DNA of 64,000 nucleotides from Roseiarcus sp037446355 (GTDB lineage: Bacteria > Pseudomonadota > Alphaproteobacteria > Rhizobiales > Beijerinckiaceae), in contig JBBIIT010000012.1 in the NCBI GenBank assembly GCA_037446355.1, forward strand, positions 9,846-73,845. The letters run 5' to 3'. The notes beneath the pieces were generated by a model. It saw nothing but the letters and a program-made list of their open reading frames with translations, was not told the origin of the DNA and searched no databases. Shown one piece after another: positions 33,824 through 43,010 of the stretch (position 1 is its first letter; the number at the start of each line of letters is the position of its first letter). The position numbers were made by a program, and so were the translations under genes.

Positions 33824-34654
33824 CTAACGAATTTCCACGACTTCGCGCTCGATCCGCTCCAGTCGCGCGCAGAAATCGGATATCGCCGCAAGCGTCCGTT
33901 CAGGCTGCTCGGCGAAGGGCGAATGCTTGCAAGCTTCGAATATCTCGACATCGACCGGTGAATAAGTCCGGTTTTCGATTTCGTGAATCTGCGCGATCGT
34001 TCCGTACTGATCCTCGGCGCCCTGAATGGCCAGCGCGGGCACGCGCCAATAGGCGATCGCCTCGGCGATGTTCCAGTCCTCGAAAGCCGGATCGAGCCAA
34101 GCGTCGCACCAACCGCGAAACGCGACGTTCACATGGGCGTGATACTTGGACAGGCGCAACTTGAGATCGCCATTCTCATAAGCGCTGCGCGCGGCCGCTA
34201 TCGAGGCGAGACCGCCAGGTTCGGTGAAGAAATGCGGCGCCATCAAAACGAGCGCGCGCACGCGAAAGTCCTCGACCGAACCGGCATAGATCGCCGCGAT
34301 CGAGGCGCCGTCACTGTGGCCCACTAACGCGCCGCGTCGAAAACCGATGGCGTCGAGCACACGCGGCAAAATTTCCATCGCTTCGCGTGTCATGTAGTCG
34401 AGCGGGCGCGGCAAGGGCGTTGGATCGGATCGCCCGTAACCGAAGCGCGAATAGGCGAACACCCCAAAGCCGGTCGCCCGCGCGAGCTTTTGCGGAAAAT
34501 CGCGCCATAGCTCGACGCACCCGAGGCCCTCGTGCAGCAGCACGAGCGTCGGCGCGCGTTCGGGCGCTGGTCCGACGCACAATGTCTCCAACCGCCGCCC
34601 GTCGATTTCGAGCGCGCCCGCCCCCTCGCGCCATCGAAAATCCGTCACGGTCAA
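33824..34654 (-). CDS. Alpha/beta hydrolase
   Basis: Alpha/beta-hydrolase-fold esterase or C-C/lactone hydrolase (276 aa). Oxyanion segment LHEGLGCVELW follows the HG-like turn, the nucleophile elbow is GHSDGAS (Ser), an acid is expected near GAEDQYG, and the terminal His is in CKHSPFAEQP. No signal peptide. It stands alone on the minus strand, with its own AT-rich promoter (34691-34720) and two downstream terminators, facing the catabolic operon. It may hydrolyse an ester or lactone form of that operon's substrate, but linkage is by proximity only. Confidence 0.87.
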   Translation of the reverse strand: MTVTDFRWREGAGALEIDGRRLETLCVGPAPERAPTLVLLHEGLGCVELWRDFPQKLARATGFGVFAYSRFGYGRSDPTPLPRPLDYMTREAMEILPRVLDAIGFRRGALVGHSDGASIAAIYAGSVEDFRVRALVLMAPHFFTEPGGLASIAAARSAYENGDLKLRLSKYHAHVNVAFRGWCDAWLDPAFEDWNIAEAIAYWRVPALAIQGAEDQYGTIAQIHEIENRTYSPVDVEIFEACKHSPFAEQPERTLAAISDFCARLERIEREVVEIR

Positions 34655-34690
34655 ATCCTCCTTCGGTCCGGGAGAGGCATGGATCGTGCG

Positions 34691-34720
34691 TTATAATGCA
34701 CAACTTATCCATAAATGCAA
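34691..34720 (-). promoter_or_regulatory. Candidate promoter of the alpha/beta hydrolase
   Basis: On the minus strand TTGCAT (-35), an 18-bp spacer and TTATAA (-10) lie about 40 bp before the start codon in a strikingly AT-rich patch. GCATTAT repeats flank both hexamers and could be an operator. Confidence 0.4.
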
Positions 34721-34734
34721 AATAATGCGTAAAA

Positions 34735-35502
34735 TCATTTCGCTTTGGGGATCTCCAATCCGGCGTCGAGCAGCGCGCGCCACGCCGAATCCGCGTCTTG
34801 TACGAAGCGCAGCAGCTTCAATTCGATAGCGTCGACCGTCCCCTCCTCGACCAGCGCGTCGAAGTTCACGACGCGTCGCCAATACGCTTCGTCGACCAGC
34901 ACGATCGGAATTTTAGGCGCCTTGCCGGTCTGCACGAGAGTCAGGATCTCGAACAACTCGTCGAAGGTGCCGAAACCGCCGGGGAACACCACCAGCGCGC
35001 TCGCGTTCATCGCGAAATGCATCTTGCGCATCGCGAAATAATGAAAACGGAAAGTGAGCGCAGGCGTCGTGTAGACGTTCGGCAATTGCTCACGCGGCAG
35101 CGTGATGTTGAAGCCGATCGTCGGCGCGCCCGCCTCGGCGGCGCCGCGATTGGCCGCCTCCATGACGCCGGGCCCGCCGCCGGTCGCAATGACATTCGTG
35201 AAGCGCCCGGTCGATCCGTCGCGCGCGCCCCCTTCGTGCGAGGCGAGACGGCCGAAGGCGCGCGCCTCACCGTACCAGAACGGCTGGCGTCCCGGCCCGC
35301 TTTCGCTGACCCGCGCCGAGCCGAACACGACGATGGTCGAGTCGACGCCAAACGCGCGCATCACTTCGCGCGCCTTTTCGTATTCGAGCTGGAAGCGAAC
35401 GCCGCGCATGGAATCGCCGAGCAGAAAAGTCTGATCGAGCGCGGCCAGCGTGTAGGCCGGCGATTTCTGCTGCGGCGACAGCGGCGGCGACTTGCGATTC
35501 AA
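34735..35502 (-). CDS. LOG-family (TIGR00730) Rossmann-fold protein
   Basis: Lysine-decarboxylase-like/LOG family protein (255 aa) with the nucleotide-binding motifs GGGPGVMEAANRGA and PGGFGTFDE. Members with these motifs cleave cytokinin-type or purine nucleoside 5'-monophosphates to base and ribose phosphate; the long N-terminal extension here is the form common in Alphaproteobacteria. Catalytic Arg and Glu (MRKMHF, GTFDE) are present, so activity is plausible. It is transcribed divergently from the parvulin gene with a 189-bp intergenic region (35503-35691) in which I recognise no confident promoter. Confidence 0.88.
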   Translation of the reverse strand: MNRKSPPLSPQQKSPAYTLAALDQTFLLGDSMRGVRFQLEYEKAREVMRAFGVDSTIVVFGSARVSESGPGRQPFWYGEARAFGRLASHEGGARDGSTGRFTNVIATGGGPGVMEAANRGAAEAGAPTIGFNITLPREQLPNVYTTPALTFRFHYFAMRKMHFAMNASALVVFPGGFGTFDELFEILTLVQTGKAPKIPIVLVDEAYWRRVVNFDALVEEGTVDAIELKLLRFVQDADSAWRALLDAGLEIPKAK

Positions 35503-35691
35503 GCGACGACTCCGAGTTGTTACAATTCAACGATACAGCCTCGCGGCGACGCGGCGAAGGGCGAGAGCGCGAATTCCGCGCACGAACTGGTCGGGATTGC
35601 GGCCCCGGCCCTCGCAAATTCGACCAAATCGCATTATAGGCGCGTGCCGACTAGCCAAGACGGGCGCGGAGCGCCCCGAACAGGAGCTTGA

Positions 35692-36594
35692 ATGAAAATC
35701 CTTCCGTCCATCGCCGGCCGCCGGCTCGCCGCCGCCGCGCTCTGCGCGCTCGTCGCGGGTTTAGGCGCGGCCCACGCCGATCCCAAGGTTCTGGCCAAGG
35801 TCGACGGAACTGCGATCACCGACGCCGACGTCGCCGATGCGTTGACCGACATCGGCCCCGGCCTGCCCGACAAGCTGCAAGGCGCTGAGCGGCAAAAATA
35901 CGTGCTCGACTATCTCATTGACCTCAAGCTCGTCGCCAAGAAGGCGCTCGACGAGAAGAAGGACGCAGGCGCCGATTTCGCGCGCCGCATGGCCTATTAC
36001 CACGACAAGTTGGCGATGGAGGCCCTGCTGACCGACGTCGCCAAGGCGGCGACGACCGAAGAAGCCGAGCGCAAGGTCTACGACGACGCGGCGAAGAAAC
36101 AGCCGCCCGAGCCCGAGATACACGCCCGTCACATCCTGTTGCCGGACGAAGCCTCCGCCAAGGCGGCGCTCGCGCGCGTCAAGGCGGGCGAGGATTTCGC
36201 CAAGGTTGCGACCGAATTGTCGAAGGATCCGGCCGGCGAAGGTGGCGATCTTGGATGGTTCACCAAGGAGCGCATGGTGCCGGAATTCGCCGACGCCGCG
36301 TTTAAGCTCGAGCCTGGCCAGATTTCCGAGCCGGTGAAAAGCCAGTTCGGCTGGCACATCATCAAGGTCGAGGAAAAGCGGATGAAGACCTTCCCGCCCT
36401 TCGATCAGGTCAAAGATCAGGCCGAACGTTATGTCGCGCAGAAGGCGCAGACCGAACTCATCACCGACTTGCGCGCGAAGGCGAAGATCGAGCGTTTCGA
36501 CGAGCCGGCCAAGCCAACTGTCGAAGCCAAGCCGGCCGCCGAAGCGACCCCCGCGGCGGAAGCCAAGCCCGCCGACAAACCGAAAACCCCCTGA
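35692..36594 (+). CDS. Periplasmic peptidyl-prolyl isomerase (parvulin/PpiC-SurA type)
   Basis: Foldase (300 aa) with a Sec signal peptide (hydrophobic 10-25, cleavage near AHA-D), a SurA-type N-terminal helix region (GTAITDADVADAL) and a parvulin domain at about 140-235. That domain shows IHARHILL, LSKDPAGEGGDLGWF, MVPEF and FGWHIIKVEE. A low-complexity Ala/Lys/Pro/Glu tail ends the protein. It would help fold outer-membrane or periplasmic proteins. AGGAG precedes ATG 35692. It is followed by argJ and mutT, an arrangement common in Hyphomicrobiales. Confidence 0.92.
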   Translation: MKILPSIAGRRLAAAALCALVAGLGAAHADPKVLAKVDGTAITDADVADALTDIGPGLPDKLQGAERQKYVLDYLIDLKLVAKKALDEKKDAGADFARRMAYYHDKLAMEALLTDVAKAATTEEAERKVYDDAAKKQPPEPEIHARHILLPDEASAKAALARVKAGEDFAKVATELSKDPAGEGGDLGWFTKERMVPEFADAAFKLEPGQISEPVKSQFGWHIIKVEEKRMKTFPPFDQVKDQAERYVAQKAQTELITDLRAKAKIERFDEPAKPTVEAKPAAEATPAAEAKPADKPKTP

Positions 36595-36617
36595 ACGTTC
36601 GAAGCTGAACCGCGGAC

Positions 36618-36640
36618 GGCCGAGGCCAGGCGCCTCGGCC
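36618..36640 (+). other. Strong intergenic hairpin between parvulin gene and argJ
   Basis: Perfect 9-bp stem GGCCGAGGC/GCCTCGGCC with a 5-nt loop. No T-run follows on either strand, so it is probably an mRNA stabiliser or attenuating structure rather than a classic terminator. Confidence 0.5.
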
Positions 36641-36668
36641 CGCCGCTCAAAATCAGGAACCCCGCGCC

Positions 36669-37916
36669 ATGGCCGCGCCCGCCCCGCTCTCGCCGCTCGC
36701 TCCTAAGAAATACCCCGCCCTGCCCGTCATCGAGGGCGTGCGGTTCGCCTCGGTCGCGGCGGGGGTGCGTTACGCTGGGCGCACCGACGTGACATTGGCG
36801 CTGTTCGACGCGCCAGCGGAAGTCGCCGGCGTCTTCACCAAATCGAAGTGCCCCTCGGCCCCGGTCGATTGGTGCCGCACGCATCTTGAACGGGGCCAGG
36901 CGCGCGCGGTCGTCGTCAATTCTGGCAACGCCAACGCGTTCACTGGCGCCGCCGGCGCAAGCGCGGTCGCCGAGGTCGGCGAGGCCGTCGCCAAGGCGAC
37001 GGGCGCCAAGCCCGGCGAAGTGTTCATGGCTTCAACCGGCGTGATCGGCGAGCCGCTCGATCCCAGCCGCATCGCAAACGCGCTGGACGATCTTGTCGCC
37101 ACCCTGAAACCCGACGGCCTGATGGACGCGGCGCGCGCGATCATGACCACCGACACGTTTCCCAAAGTCGCGACGCAGCGCGTCAAGCTCGGTGATGCAG
37201 ACGTCGTCATCAACGGCGTCGCCAAAGGCGCTGGCATGATCGCGCCGGACATGGCGACCATGCTCTCCTTCGTTTTCACCGACGCGCCGATCGCCGCGCC
37301 GGTTTTGCAGGCGATGCTGTCGAAATCGACACAGCGGTCCTTCAACGCGATCACCGTCGACAGCGACACCTCAACCTCCGACACGTTGATGCTGTTCGCG
37401 ACCGGAGCCGCGGCCAAGCGCGGCGCGCCGCTCATCACGGACGTCAATGACGCCCGCCTCGCGCCATTCAAGCGCGCGCTCGACAAGGTGCTGCTCAATC
37501 TCGCCCATCAGGTCGTCAGCGATGGCGAGGGCGCACGCAAGTTCATCGAGGTCCGCGTCGAGGGCGCCAATTCGCGGAAGGCCGCCAAGCGCATCGCGAT
37601 GTCCATCGCCAACTCGCCGCTGGTGAAGACCGCGTGCGCGGGCGAGGACGCCAACTGGGGCCGCGTCGTAATGGCCGTCGGCAAGGCCGGCGAGAAGGCC
37701 GAGCGCGACAAGCTCGACATCTATTTCGGCGACATCCGCGTCGCCCATCAGGGCCAGCGCGATCCCGCCTACGACGAAGCCGAAGCGTCCGCCTACATGA
37801 AGAAGCCGAAGATCGTCATCGGCGTGAAGCTCAACATCGGCACGGCGCGCGCGAAAGTGTGGACCTGCGATCTCACCAAGGACTACATCGCCATCAACGG
37901 CGATTATCGCTCGTGA
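36669..37916 (+). CDS. argJ: Bifunctional glutamate N-acetyltransferase/amino-acid acetyltransferase
   Basis: ArgJ (415 aa), the cyclic arginine-pathway enzyme moving acetyl from N-acetylornithine to glutamate. The autocleavage site is visible at KGAGMIAPDMATML, where the Thr becomes the N-terminal nucleophile of the beta chain. GVRYAGRTDVTLALFD and the C-terminal GEDANWGRVVMAVG, ending YIAINGDYRS, are typical. If it can also use acetyl-CoA it serves both ends of the pathway; sequence alone does not decide. Stop overlaps the GTG start of mutT. Confidence 0.96.
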   Translation: MAAPAPLSPLAPKKYPALPVIEGVRFASVAAGVRYAGRTDVTLALFDAPAEVAGVFTKSKCPSAPVDWCRTHLERGQARAVVVNSGNANAFTGAAGASAVAEVGEAVAKATGAKPGEVFMASTGVIGEPLDPSRIANALDDLVATLKPDGLMDAARAIMTTDTFPKVATQRVKLGDADVVINGVAKGAGMIAPDMATMLSFVFTDAPIAAPVLQAMLSKSTQRSFNAITVDSDTSTSDTLMLFATGAAAKRGAPLITDVNDARLAPFKRALDKVLLNLAHQVVSDGEGARKFIEVRVEGANSRKAAKRIAMSIANSPLVKTACAGEDANWGRVVMAVGKAGEKAERDKLDIYFGDIRVAHQGQRDPAYDEAEASAYMKKPKIVIGVKLNIGTARAKVWTCDLTKDYIAINGDYRS

Positions 37917-38314
37917 GATTGCTCCTTGTCGTCGCTGTCGCGATGGTCGACGCCGACGGGCGCGTGCTGATCGCTCAGCGCCCGGCGGGCAAACAACTCG
38001 CCGGTCTCTGGGAATTTCCCGGCGGCAAGTTGGAGCCGAGCGAGCGGCCCGAGGAGGCGCTGATCCGCGAAATCAAAGAAGAGCTCGGTGTTGTCGTCAA
38101 GGCGCCCTGCCTCGCGCCGCTCACTTTCGCCAGTCACGCCTACGACAATTTCCATTTGCTGATGCCGCTCTATGTCTGCCGCAAATGGGAAGGCTTTGTG
38201 CAATCGCGCGAAGGCCAGGCGCTGAAATGGGTGCGGCCGAAATCGCTGCGCGAATATCCGATGCCACCCGCCGACGAACCGCTGATCCCGCATCTGGTCG
38301 AACTGCTCGCCTGA
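37913..38314 (+). CDS. mutT: 8-oxo-dGTP diphosphatase MutT (Nudix)
   Basis: Nudix hydrolase (133 aa) that removes oxidised dGTP from the nucleotide pool. The complete Nudix box G-x5-E-x7-RE-x2-EE-x-G reads from GGKLEPSE to REIKEELG. LAGLWEFPGG and a Trp-Val-Pro/Arg-rich end fit MutT. GTG at 37913 overlaps the argJ stop (GTGA), so the pair is coupled. Confidence 0.92.
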   Translation: MRLLLVVAVAMVDADGRVLIAQRPAGKQLAGLWEFPGGKLEPSERPEEALIREIKEELGVVVKAPCLAPLTFASHAYDNFHLLMPLYVCRKWEGFVQSREGQALKWVRPKSLREYPMPPADEPLIPHLVELLA

Positions 38315-38408
38315 GCCGCACGCCCCGCCCCTTGAACCCTCCCTGCTGCGAGTGGGGTGAACGCGGGATTAACCCTCTTTCCTAAACGGACGTTAACGTA
38401 ACCGGTCT

Positions 38409-38448
38409 ATGACTGCCTTCATTACGTTCGGCGTTTGAGGGCAGTCAT
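38409..38448 (+). promoter_or_regulatory. Leader hairpin covering ribosome site and start codon
   Basis: ATGACTGCCTTC (38409-38420) pairs with GAGGGCAGTCAT (38437-38448): 12 pairs including one G-U, 16-nt loop. The right arm contains the GAGGG ribosome site and the first two bases of the ATG at 38447. A 9-residue frame (38409-38438) starts in the left arm and stops in the right arm. Confidence 0.55.
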
Positions 38449-38833
38449 GTCCAAGAGCTTTCTGGGTTCAAATCTGCTTTCGGCGAGGCCCTCGATCCGC
38501 AGCCTCGCCGATCTCCCCGGCGTGAAGATCGGCGCCTCGGCGGCGATTCTGGTCGCGATCGGTCTTTTCGCGCTTAAGGTCGAACATGCGGACCGCGCGC
38601 GCCAAAGCGCCGCCTCGGTCGCGACGCTCGCCTCCGTCGCGCCTGCCCCCGCTCCCGTCGCGGGCCCCGTGGCCCCGACGCCGCAAGCGAAGCCAGTCGT
38701 CGCTCCGCCGCCGGCGCCGGCGGATCCAATCGCCGCGAACATTGACGCGACGCCGACCGGCTCGATCGCGCCCGCGCCGACGCCCAAGCCCCCGCATAAG
38801 AAGCGCCACAAGCCGAAGACGCCGCCGGCGTGA
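38447..38833 (+). CDS. Hypothetical membrane-anchored protein with Pro/Ala-rich tail
   Basis: Unrecognised protein (128 aa). Residues 1-25 are polar, a hydrophobic segment at about 27-43 (ASAAILVAIGLFAL) could anchor it in the inner membrane, and the rest is Ala/Pro-rich ending in a basic KKRHKPKTPP tail. Such low-complexity tails usually span periplasm or bind nucleic acid or cell wall; no domain is visible. GAGGG precedes ATG 38447; a TTG at 38435 is less likely. Its stop overlaps the GTG start of xerC. The start is sequestered in a hairpin (38409-38448). Confidence 0.7.
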   Translation: MSKSFLGSNLLSARPSIRSLADLPGVKIGASAAILVAIGLFALKVEHADRARQSAASVATLASVAPAPAPVAGPVAPTPQAKPVVAPPPAPADPIAANIDATPTGSIAPAPTPKPPHKKRHKPKTPPA

Positions 38834-39777
38834 GCAATCTCGTCGCCCGGCCGGCTGCGCCCGATCTCGCCGCGCGCGTGGGCGAATGGCTCGCGGCGCT
38901 GCGCGACGAAAAACGGCTCGCCGCCAAAACGCTCGAAGCTTACGGCCGCGACGTCAGACAATTCCTAGCCTTCCTGAGCGAGCGATTTGGCGGCCCGGCC
39001 GGCGTCGCCGACTTCACCGGGATTCTGCCCGCCGATCTCAGAAGCTTCCTCGCGCGCCGCCGCGCCGAGGAGATCGACCCACGCTCGCTGCAACGTGCGC
39101 TCTCGGCGTTGCGTTCGCTCGCACGCCATCTGGAGCGCGCCGGCGCCGGCCGCGCCTCGGCCTTCAGCGCGCTGCGCTCGCCGCGCGCGGGACGACGACT
39201 GCCGCGCCCGCTCGACATCGCCGACGCGCGCATGGTCTCCACAACCGCCCCGCGCGACGGCGAAGCGCGCGACCCCTGGATTCCCGCGCGTGACGCAGCC
39301 GTGCTCGCGCTTTGCTATGGCGCCGGCTTGCGTATCGGCGAAGCTCTGGCGATCCGGCGCGCCGACGCGCCGATCGGCGAGGTCGATCAACTCACCGTCG
39401 TCGGCAAGGGCGCCAAAACGCGCGTCGCGCCGATCATCGCGCCGGTGCGCGTGGCCGTCGAAGCTTATCTCGAACAATGCCCCTATGTCTTGAAACCCGA
39501 AGGGCCGCTGTTCGTCGGTGCCAAGGGCGGGCCGCTTTCGCCGCGCATCGTGCAACTGGCGATGGAGCGCCTGCGCGGCGCGCTCGGATTGCCCGAAAGC
39601 GCCACGCCGCACGCGCTGCGCCATTCCTTCGCGACGCATCTGCTTGCGCGCGGCGGCGATCTTAGAACCATTCAGGAATTGCTCGGCCACGCCTCGCTGT
39701 CGACGACGCAGATTTACACCGCCGTCGACGGCGCGCGGCTCATCACCGCTTATCGCGCGGCGCATCCGCGCGCGTGA
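38830..39777 (+). CDS. xerC: Tyrosine recombinase XerC
   Basis: Site-specific recombinase (315 aa) for chromosome dimer resolution at dif. N-terminal SAM-like core-binding domain (LAAKTLEAYGRDVRQFL), catalytic domain with Arg in YGAGLRIGE, Lys in VVGKGAK, HALRHSF (His-x-x-Arg), LGHASLS (His) and nucleophilic Tyr in TTQIYT. All five catalytic positions are intact. Chromosomal core context and absence of flanking mobile genes argue for housekeeping XerC rather than a phage integrase. GTG start overlaps the preceding stop. The following 191 bp (39778-39968) hold no gene I can recognise. Confidence 0.9.
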   Translation: MSNLVARPAAPDLAARVGEWLAALRDEKRLAAKTLEAYGRDVRQFLAFLSERFGGPAGVADFTGILPADLRSFLARRRAEEIDPRSLQRALSALRSLARHLERAGAGRASAFSALRSPRAGRRLPRPLDIADARMVSTTAPRDGEARDPWIPARDAAVLALCYGAGLRIGEALAIRRADAPIGEVDQLTVVGKGAKTRVAPIIAPVRVAVEAYLEQCPYVLKPEGPLFVGAKGGPLSPRIVQLAMERLRGALGLPESATPHALRHSFATHLLARGGDLRTIQELLGHASLSTTQIYTAVDGARLITAYRAAHPRA

Positions 39778-39968
39778 AGGTCGCGGCCCGCGAACGGTTT
39801 CGCGCGCATGTCAACGTTACGTGGAAGCGACCGTTCCTAGGGTCTTTCGAAGAGGATCGTCAACTATCCGCAGAATCGACTTGGCCAATTGAGGTTTCCT
39901 TTACGCCTGTGACGCAAGGTCATGCGAAATAAAGGCGCCTGTGCGCCGCGTGACGACAGGTGGGGCGA

Positions 39969-40715
39969 GTGGCGAAGATTATCGCGAATCCGTTGCGCGT
40001 GGACGAACCCGCCGACGTCTTGCGCTTCGTCGTCGCCAACACGCTCGGCGCGCTGCTGGCGTCCGAATTGTTGACGCTGGCGATTTGTTATGCGCTCGGC
40101 GGCGACGTCGGCGGCGGCTCGCTCGTGGCCGCCGCAGTCCCGCTCGGCCTTGTGCCGCCGATCGCCGCGAGGGTCGCGCGGATGTCGCTCAGACACAGCA
40201 TGGCGACCGCGGAGTTGGAGCGGCTCGTCAGGCGCGACACGATGACCGAAGCGTTCAATCGCCGCGGGCTTTCGGAAATCGCCTCCATCACGCTCGCCGC
40301 CGGCAAACCGCTGACGGCGATCATCGTCGACATCGATCATTTCAAAGCGATCAATGATCGCTATGGCCACGAGGCGGGCGACGCCGTCGTGATCGGCGTC
40401 GCAGAATCGCTGCAAGGTTTGGCCGATAAATACGGCGGCGCGGTGGGACGCCTCGGCGGTGACGAGTTCTGCGTGCTTCTGGGCGACGAACCGGGTCTCT
40501 CGATGCTGGAGTATTGCGAAAGAATCCGGGTGACGATCGACGGATGCGCATTCGACTGGTTCGACGAACCGCTCGGCGTCACGGTCAGCATCGGCGCCGC
40601 GCGTTCGGACGCCAATGACCGCGCGCTCGCCGACTTGCTGCGCCGCGCCGACGCGGAACTCTATCGTTCGAAATCGGCCGGACGCAACTGCGTCAGCGTC
40701 ACGCGCGCGGCTTAG
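39969..40715 (+). CDS. Diguanylate cyclase (GGDEF) with N-terminal membrane region
   Basis: c-di-GMP synthase (248 aa). Two hydrophobic segments (about 20-40 and 45-65) form a short membrane domain without a recognised sensor. The GGDEF domain follows with DTMTEAFNRRG, DIDHFKAINDRYGHEAGD and an intact GRLGGDEF active site, so it is probably catalytically active. No RxxD inhibitory site is evident just upstream. GTG 39969 with AGGTGGGG upstream is preferred to GTG 39960. It is convergent with hrpB. It may tie c-di-GMP to exopolysaccharide genes elsewhere in the window; that is inference. Confidence 0.9.
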   Translation: MAKIIANPLRVDEPADVLRFVVANTLGALLASELLTLAICYALGGDVGGGSLVAAAVPLGLVPPIAARVARMSLRHSMATAELERLVRRDTMTEAFNRRGLSEIASITLAAGKPLTAIIVDIDHFKAINDRYGHEAGDAVVIGVAESLQGLADKYGGAVGRLGGDEFCVLLGDEPGLSMLEYCERIRVTIDGCAFDWFDEPLGVTVSIGAARSDANDRALADLLRRADAELYRSKSAGRNCVSVTRAA

Positions 40716-43001
40716 CCCGCGTCGTCGGCGCCGCCTCGGCGGGATTTTCCGGCCAGGAATGGCGTGGATAGCGCCCGCGCAGATCGCTGCGCACGTCCGC
40801 CCACGAGCCTTTCCAGAATCCCGGCAAGTCGCGAGTGATCTGAATTGGCCGGTGCGCGGGCGAGAGCAAATTCAGGGTCAGCGGCACGCGACCGCCCGCG
40901 AGCGCGGGATGCGCCGTAAGGCCGAAGACCTCCTGGACGCGCAACGAAACCGTGGGGCCGCCCTCTGCCTCGTAATCGACCGGCGCCGCCGTGCCGGTGG
41001 GAGCGACGAAATGCGTCGGCGCCTCGCTCTCCAGACGGCGCGAAAGCTCATAGGGCAGTTTCGCGCGCAGCGCCTCGCCGAGAGTCTCGGCGCCGATCTC
41101 GGCAAGTCTCGTCTTGCCGATGAGATAGGGCGCGAGCCAGCCGGCGTCGGCTTCCAGCGCCGCGTCGGACAGATCGGGCCAGACATCCGCCTCGGCGCGG
41201 CGAAGAAACATCACGCGGTCGCGCCATTGTTTGAGGGCTCGGCTCCACGGCAGGCGAGCCGCGCCAAGACCGAGCACGCCGCGCGCCAACGCCAACGCGC
41301 TGACATCGTCCGCGGCGACGCTCAACGTCCGTTCGGCAAGAACAAGCGCGCCGAGGCGTCGTCGCCGGCGCGCGCGCAAAGCCTCGGCGGAGCGGTCGAA
41401 AAAGACTTCGTCCGCCTCGACAATTTGCACGCCTGCTTCCGCCTCGATCTCCTCGCGTGTCAGCGCGGCGGCGGTGAGAATGCGCGCGGCCGACGCGCGG
41501 CCGACGATCTCGCCGATCGCAAGAAATGGCTCGCCGGCCAAGGAATCCTGCGGCTCGAGCGCGGCGGCGCGCCCGTTCGCCATCAAGAATTCGCCGCGCT
41601 TGCCGCGCGCCATCGCGATGCGGTCCGGGAAGGCGGTCGCGAGCCACGCGCCAACCGACGACTTCGTGGCGTCGTGTTCGCCCGCGCCGCGTTCGCGCGC
41701 CTGTCGCGCGAGGCTGCGCGCAAGGCGACGCGCGTCATCGGCGCGCTGGGACCGATCGCGACGAAAGCTCGTCAAGCGATGTTGGAGATCGACCGCGTCG
41801 CCGCCGAGCCCGCGCTCGGTCAGAGCGACCGCGATCTCGCTCGCCAGTTCCGCCTCGCCGACGCGCGCGGCGTCGACGCACATGCGCGCGAGCCGAGGCG
41901 GAAGCGCGAGACGTGAGATCGCGCGGCCCTCATCAGTGATGCGCCCTTGGCCGTCGAGCGCGCGCAGTTGCGACAACAACGCTCGCGCCTCGCCGAGCGC
42001 GGCGCGCGGCGGCGGATCGAGAAATTTCAGCGAAGCGGGATCGGCGACGCCCCAGACGGCCAGATCAAGCAGGAGGCCGCTGAGATCTGCGCTGAGAATT
42101 TCGGCCTGCGCGTAAGGCGAAAGGCCCCCGTTCGCCGCCTCCTCCCACAAGCGATAGCAGATGCCAGGCTCGACGCGCCCCGCGCGGCCGCGCCGCTGAT
42201 CGGCGTTGGCGCGCGAGACTCGCACGGTCTCGAGCCNNNNNNNNNNNNNNNNNNNNNNNNNNNNNNNNNNNNNNNNNNNNNNNNNNNNNNNNNNNNNNNN
42301 NNNNNNNNNNNNNNNNNNNNNNNNNNNNNNNNNNNNATCGAGCCGCGCTCCTCGGCGAGCGCAGCGAGCGCGACTTTCGCGACTTCGTCCTCGATTCGCA
42401 GCGTCGGATCGCGTCCGACGTAGCGCGTCTCGACCGGAAACGCGCGGCCTTCGCTCGCGATCACCGGCGCGCCTTGCATCAGGCTCGCCACACGCGCGCC
42501 ATCAAGCGTTGCCGACATGGCGAGGAGACGCAGATCCTCGCGCAAGCCCTCCTGCGCGTCGAGCGCCAGCGCGAGACCGAGATCGGCGTCGAGCGAGCGC
42601 TCATGGAACTCGTCGAACAGCACCGCCGCAACGCCGTCGAGCGCGGGATCGTCGAGAATCATGCGCGCGAAAACGCCCTCGGTGACGACTTCGACGCGGG
42701 TGCGCGCCGAAACCAGACTTTGCAGACGCACACGCAGGCCGATCGTCTCGCCGACCTTCTCGCCGAGCGTAGCAGCCATGCGCGCGGCGGCGGCGCGCGC
42801 GGCAAGCCGGCGCGGCTCCAGCACGACGATCTTGCCCGCCTTGGCGAACGGCTCGTCCAATAGCACGAGCGGAACGCGCGTCGTCTTGCCGGCGCCCGGA
42901 GGCGCGACCAGCACCGCGCGCACACGTTCGCGCAGGGCCTTGCGCAGGCGCGGCAGCGCCTCGTCGATGGGCAGAGCGTCCGGGAATTCTCTCATGGTCA
43001 T
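40699..43001 (-). CDS. hrpB: ATP-dependent helicase HrpB, interrupted by assembly gap
   Basis: DEAH-box helicase. The N-terminal part (43001 to 42337) has Walker A APPGAGKTT, DEFHERS (motif II) and SATLD (motif III). The C-terminal part (42236 to 40699) has QRRGRAGR (motif VI), the HA2 region and the HrpB-specific C-terminus ending in a Trp-rich PRHSWPENP tail. Between them lie 100 N, which remove motifs IV and V. The two parts are in different frames across the N run, as expected for a placeholder length, so this is not evidence of a frameshift. ATG 42995 is an alternative start. Ends 16 bp inside the convergent GGDEF gene. Confidence 0.88.
42237..42336. other. Assembly gap of 100 N
   Basis: Exactly 100 N, the usual placeholder for unknown length. 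Codon phase on both sides requires a true length of 2 modulo 3 if hrpB is intact, so 100 is not the real size. Confidence 0.98.
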
Positions 43002-43010
43002 CGCTCGCGC

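Noticed and set aside
38370..38402. TTAACC-rich stretch with ACGTTAACGT as CtrA site
   Set aside because: Half-site spacing does not fit TTAA-N7-TTAA.
38830..39777. Tyrosine recombinase as sign of a mobile element
   Set aside because: It is XerC-like, coupled to a housekeeping neighbour, with no tRNA-adjacent direct repeats or phage genes nearby.
42206..42685. Plus-strand frames spanning the N run
   Set aside because: They exist only because N is translated as X; the real gene is hrpB on the minus strand.
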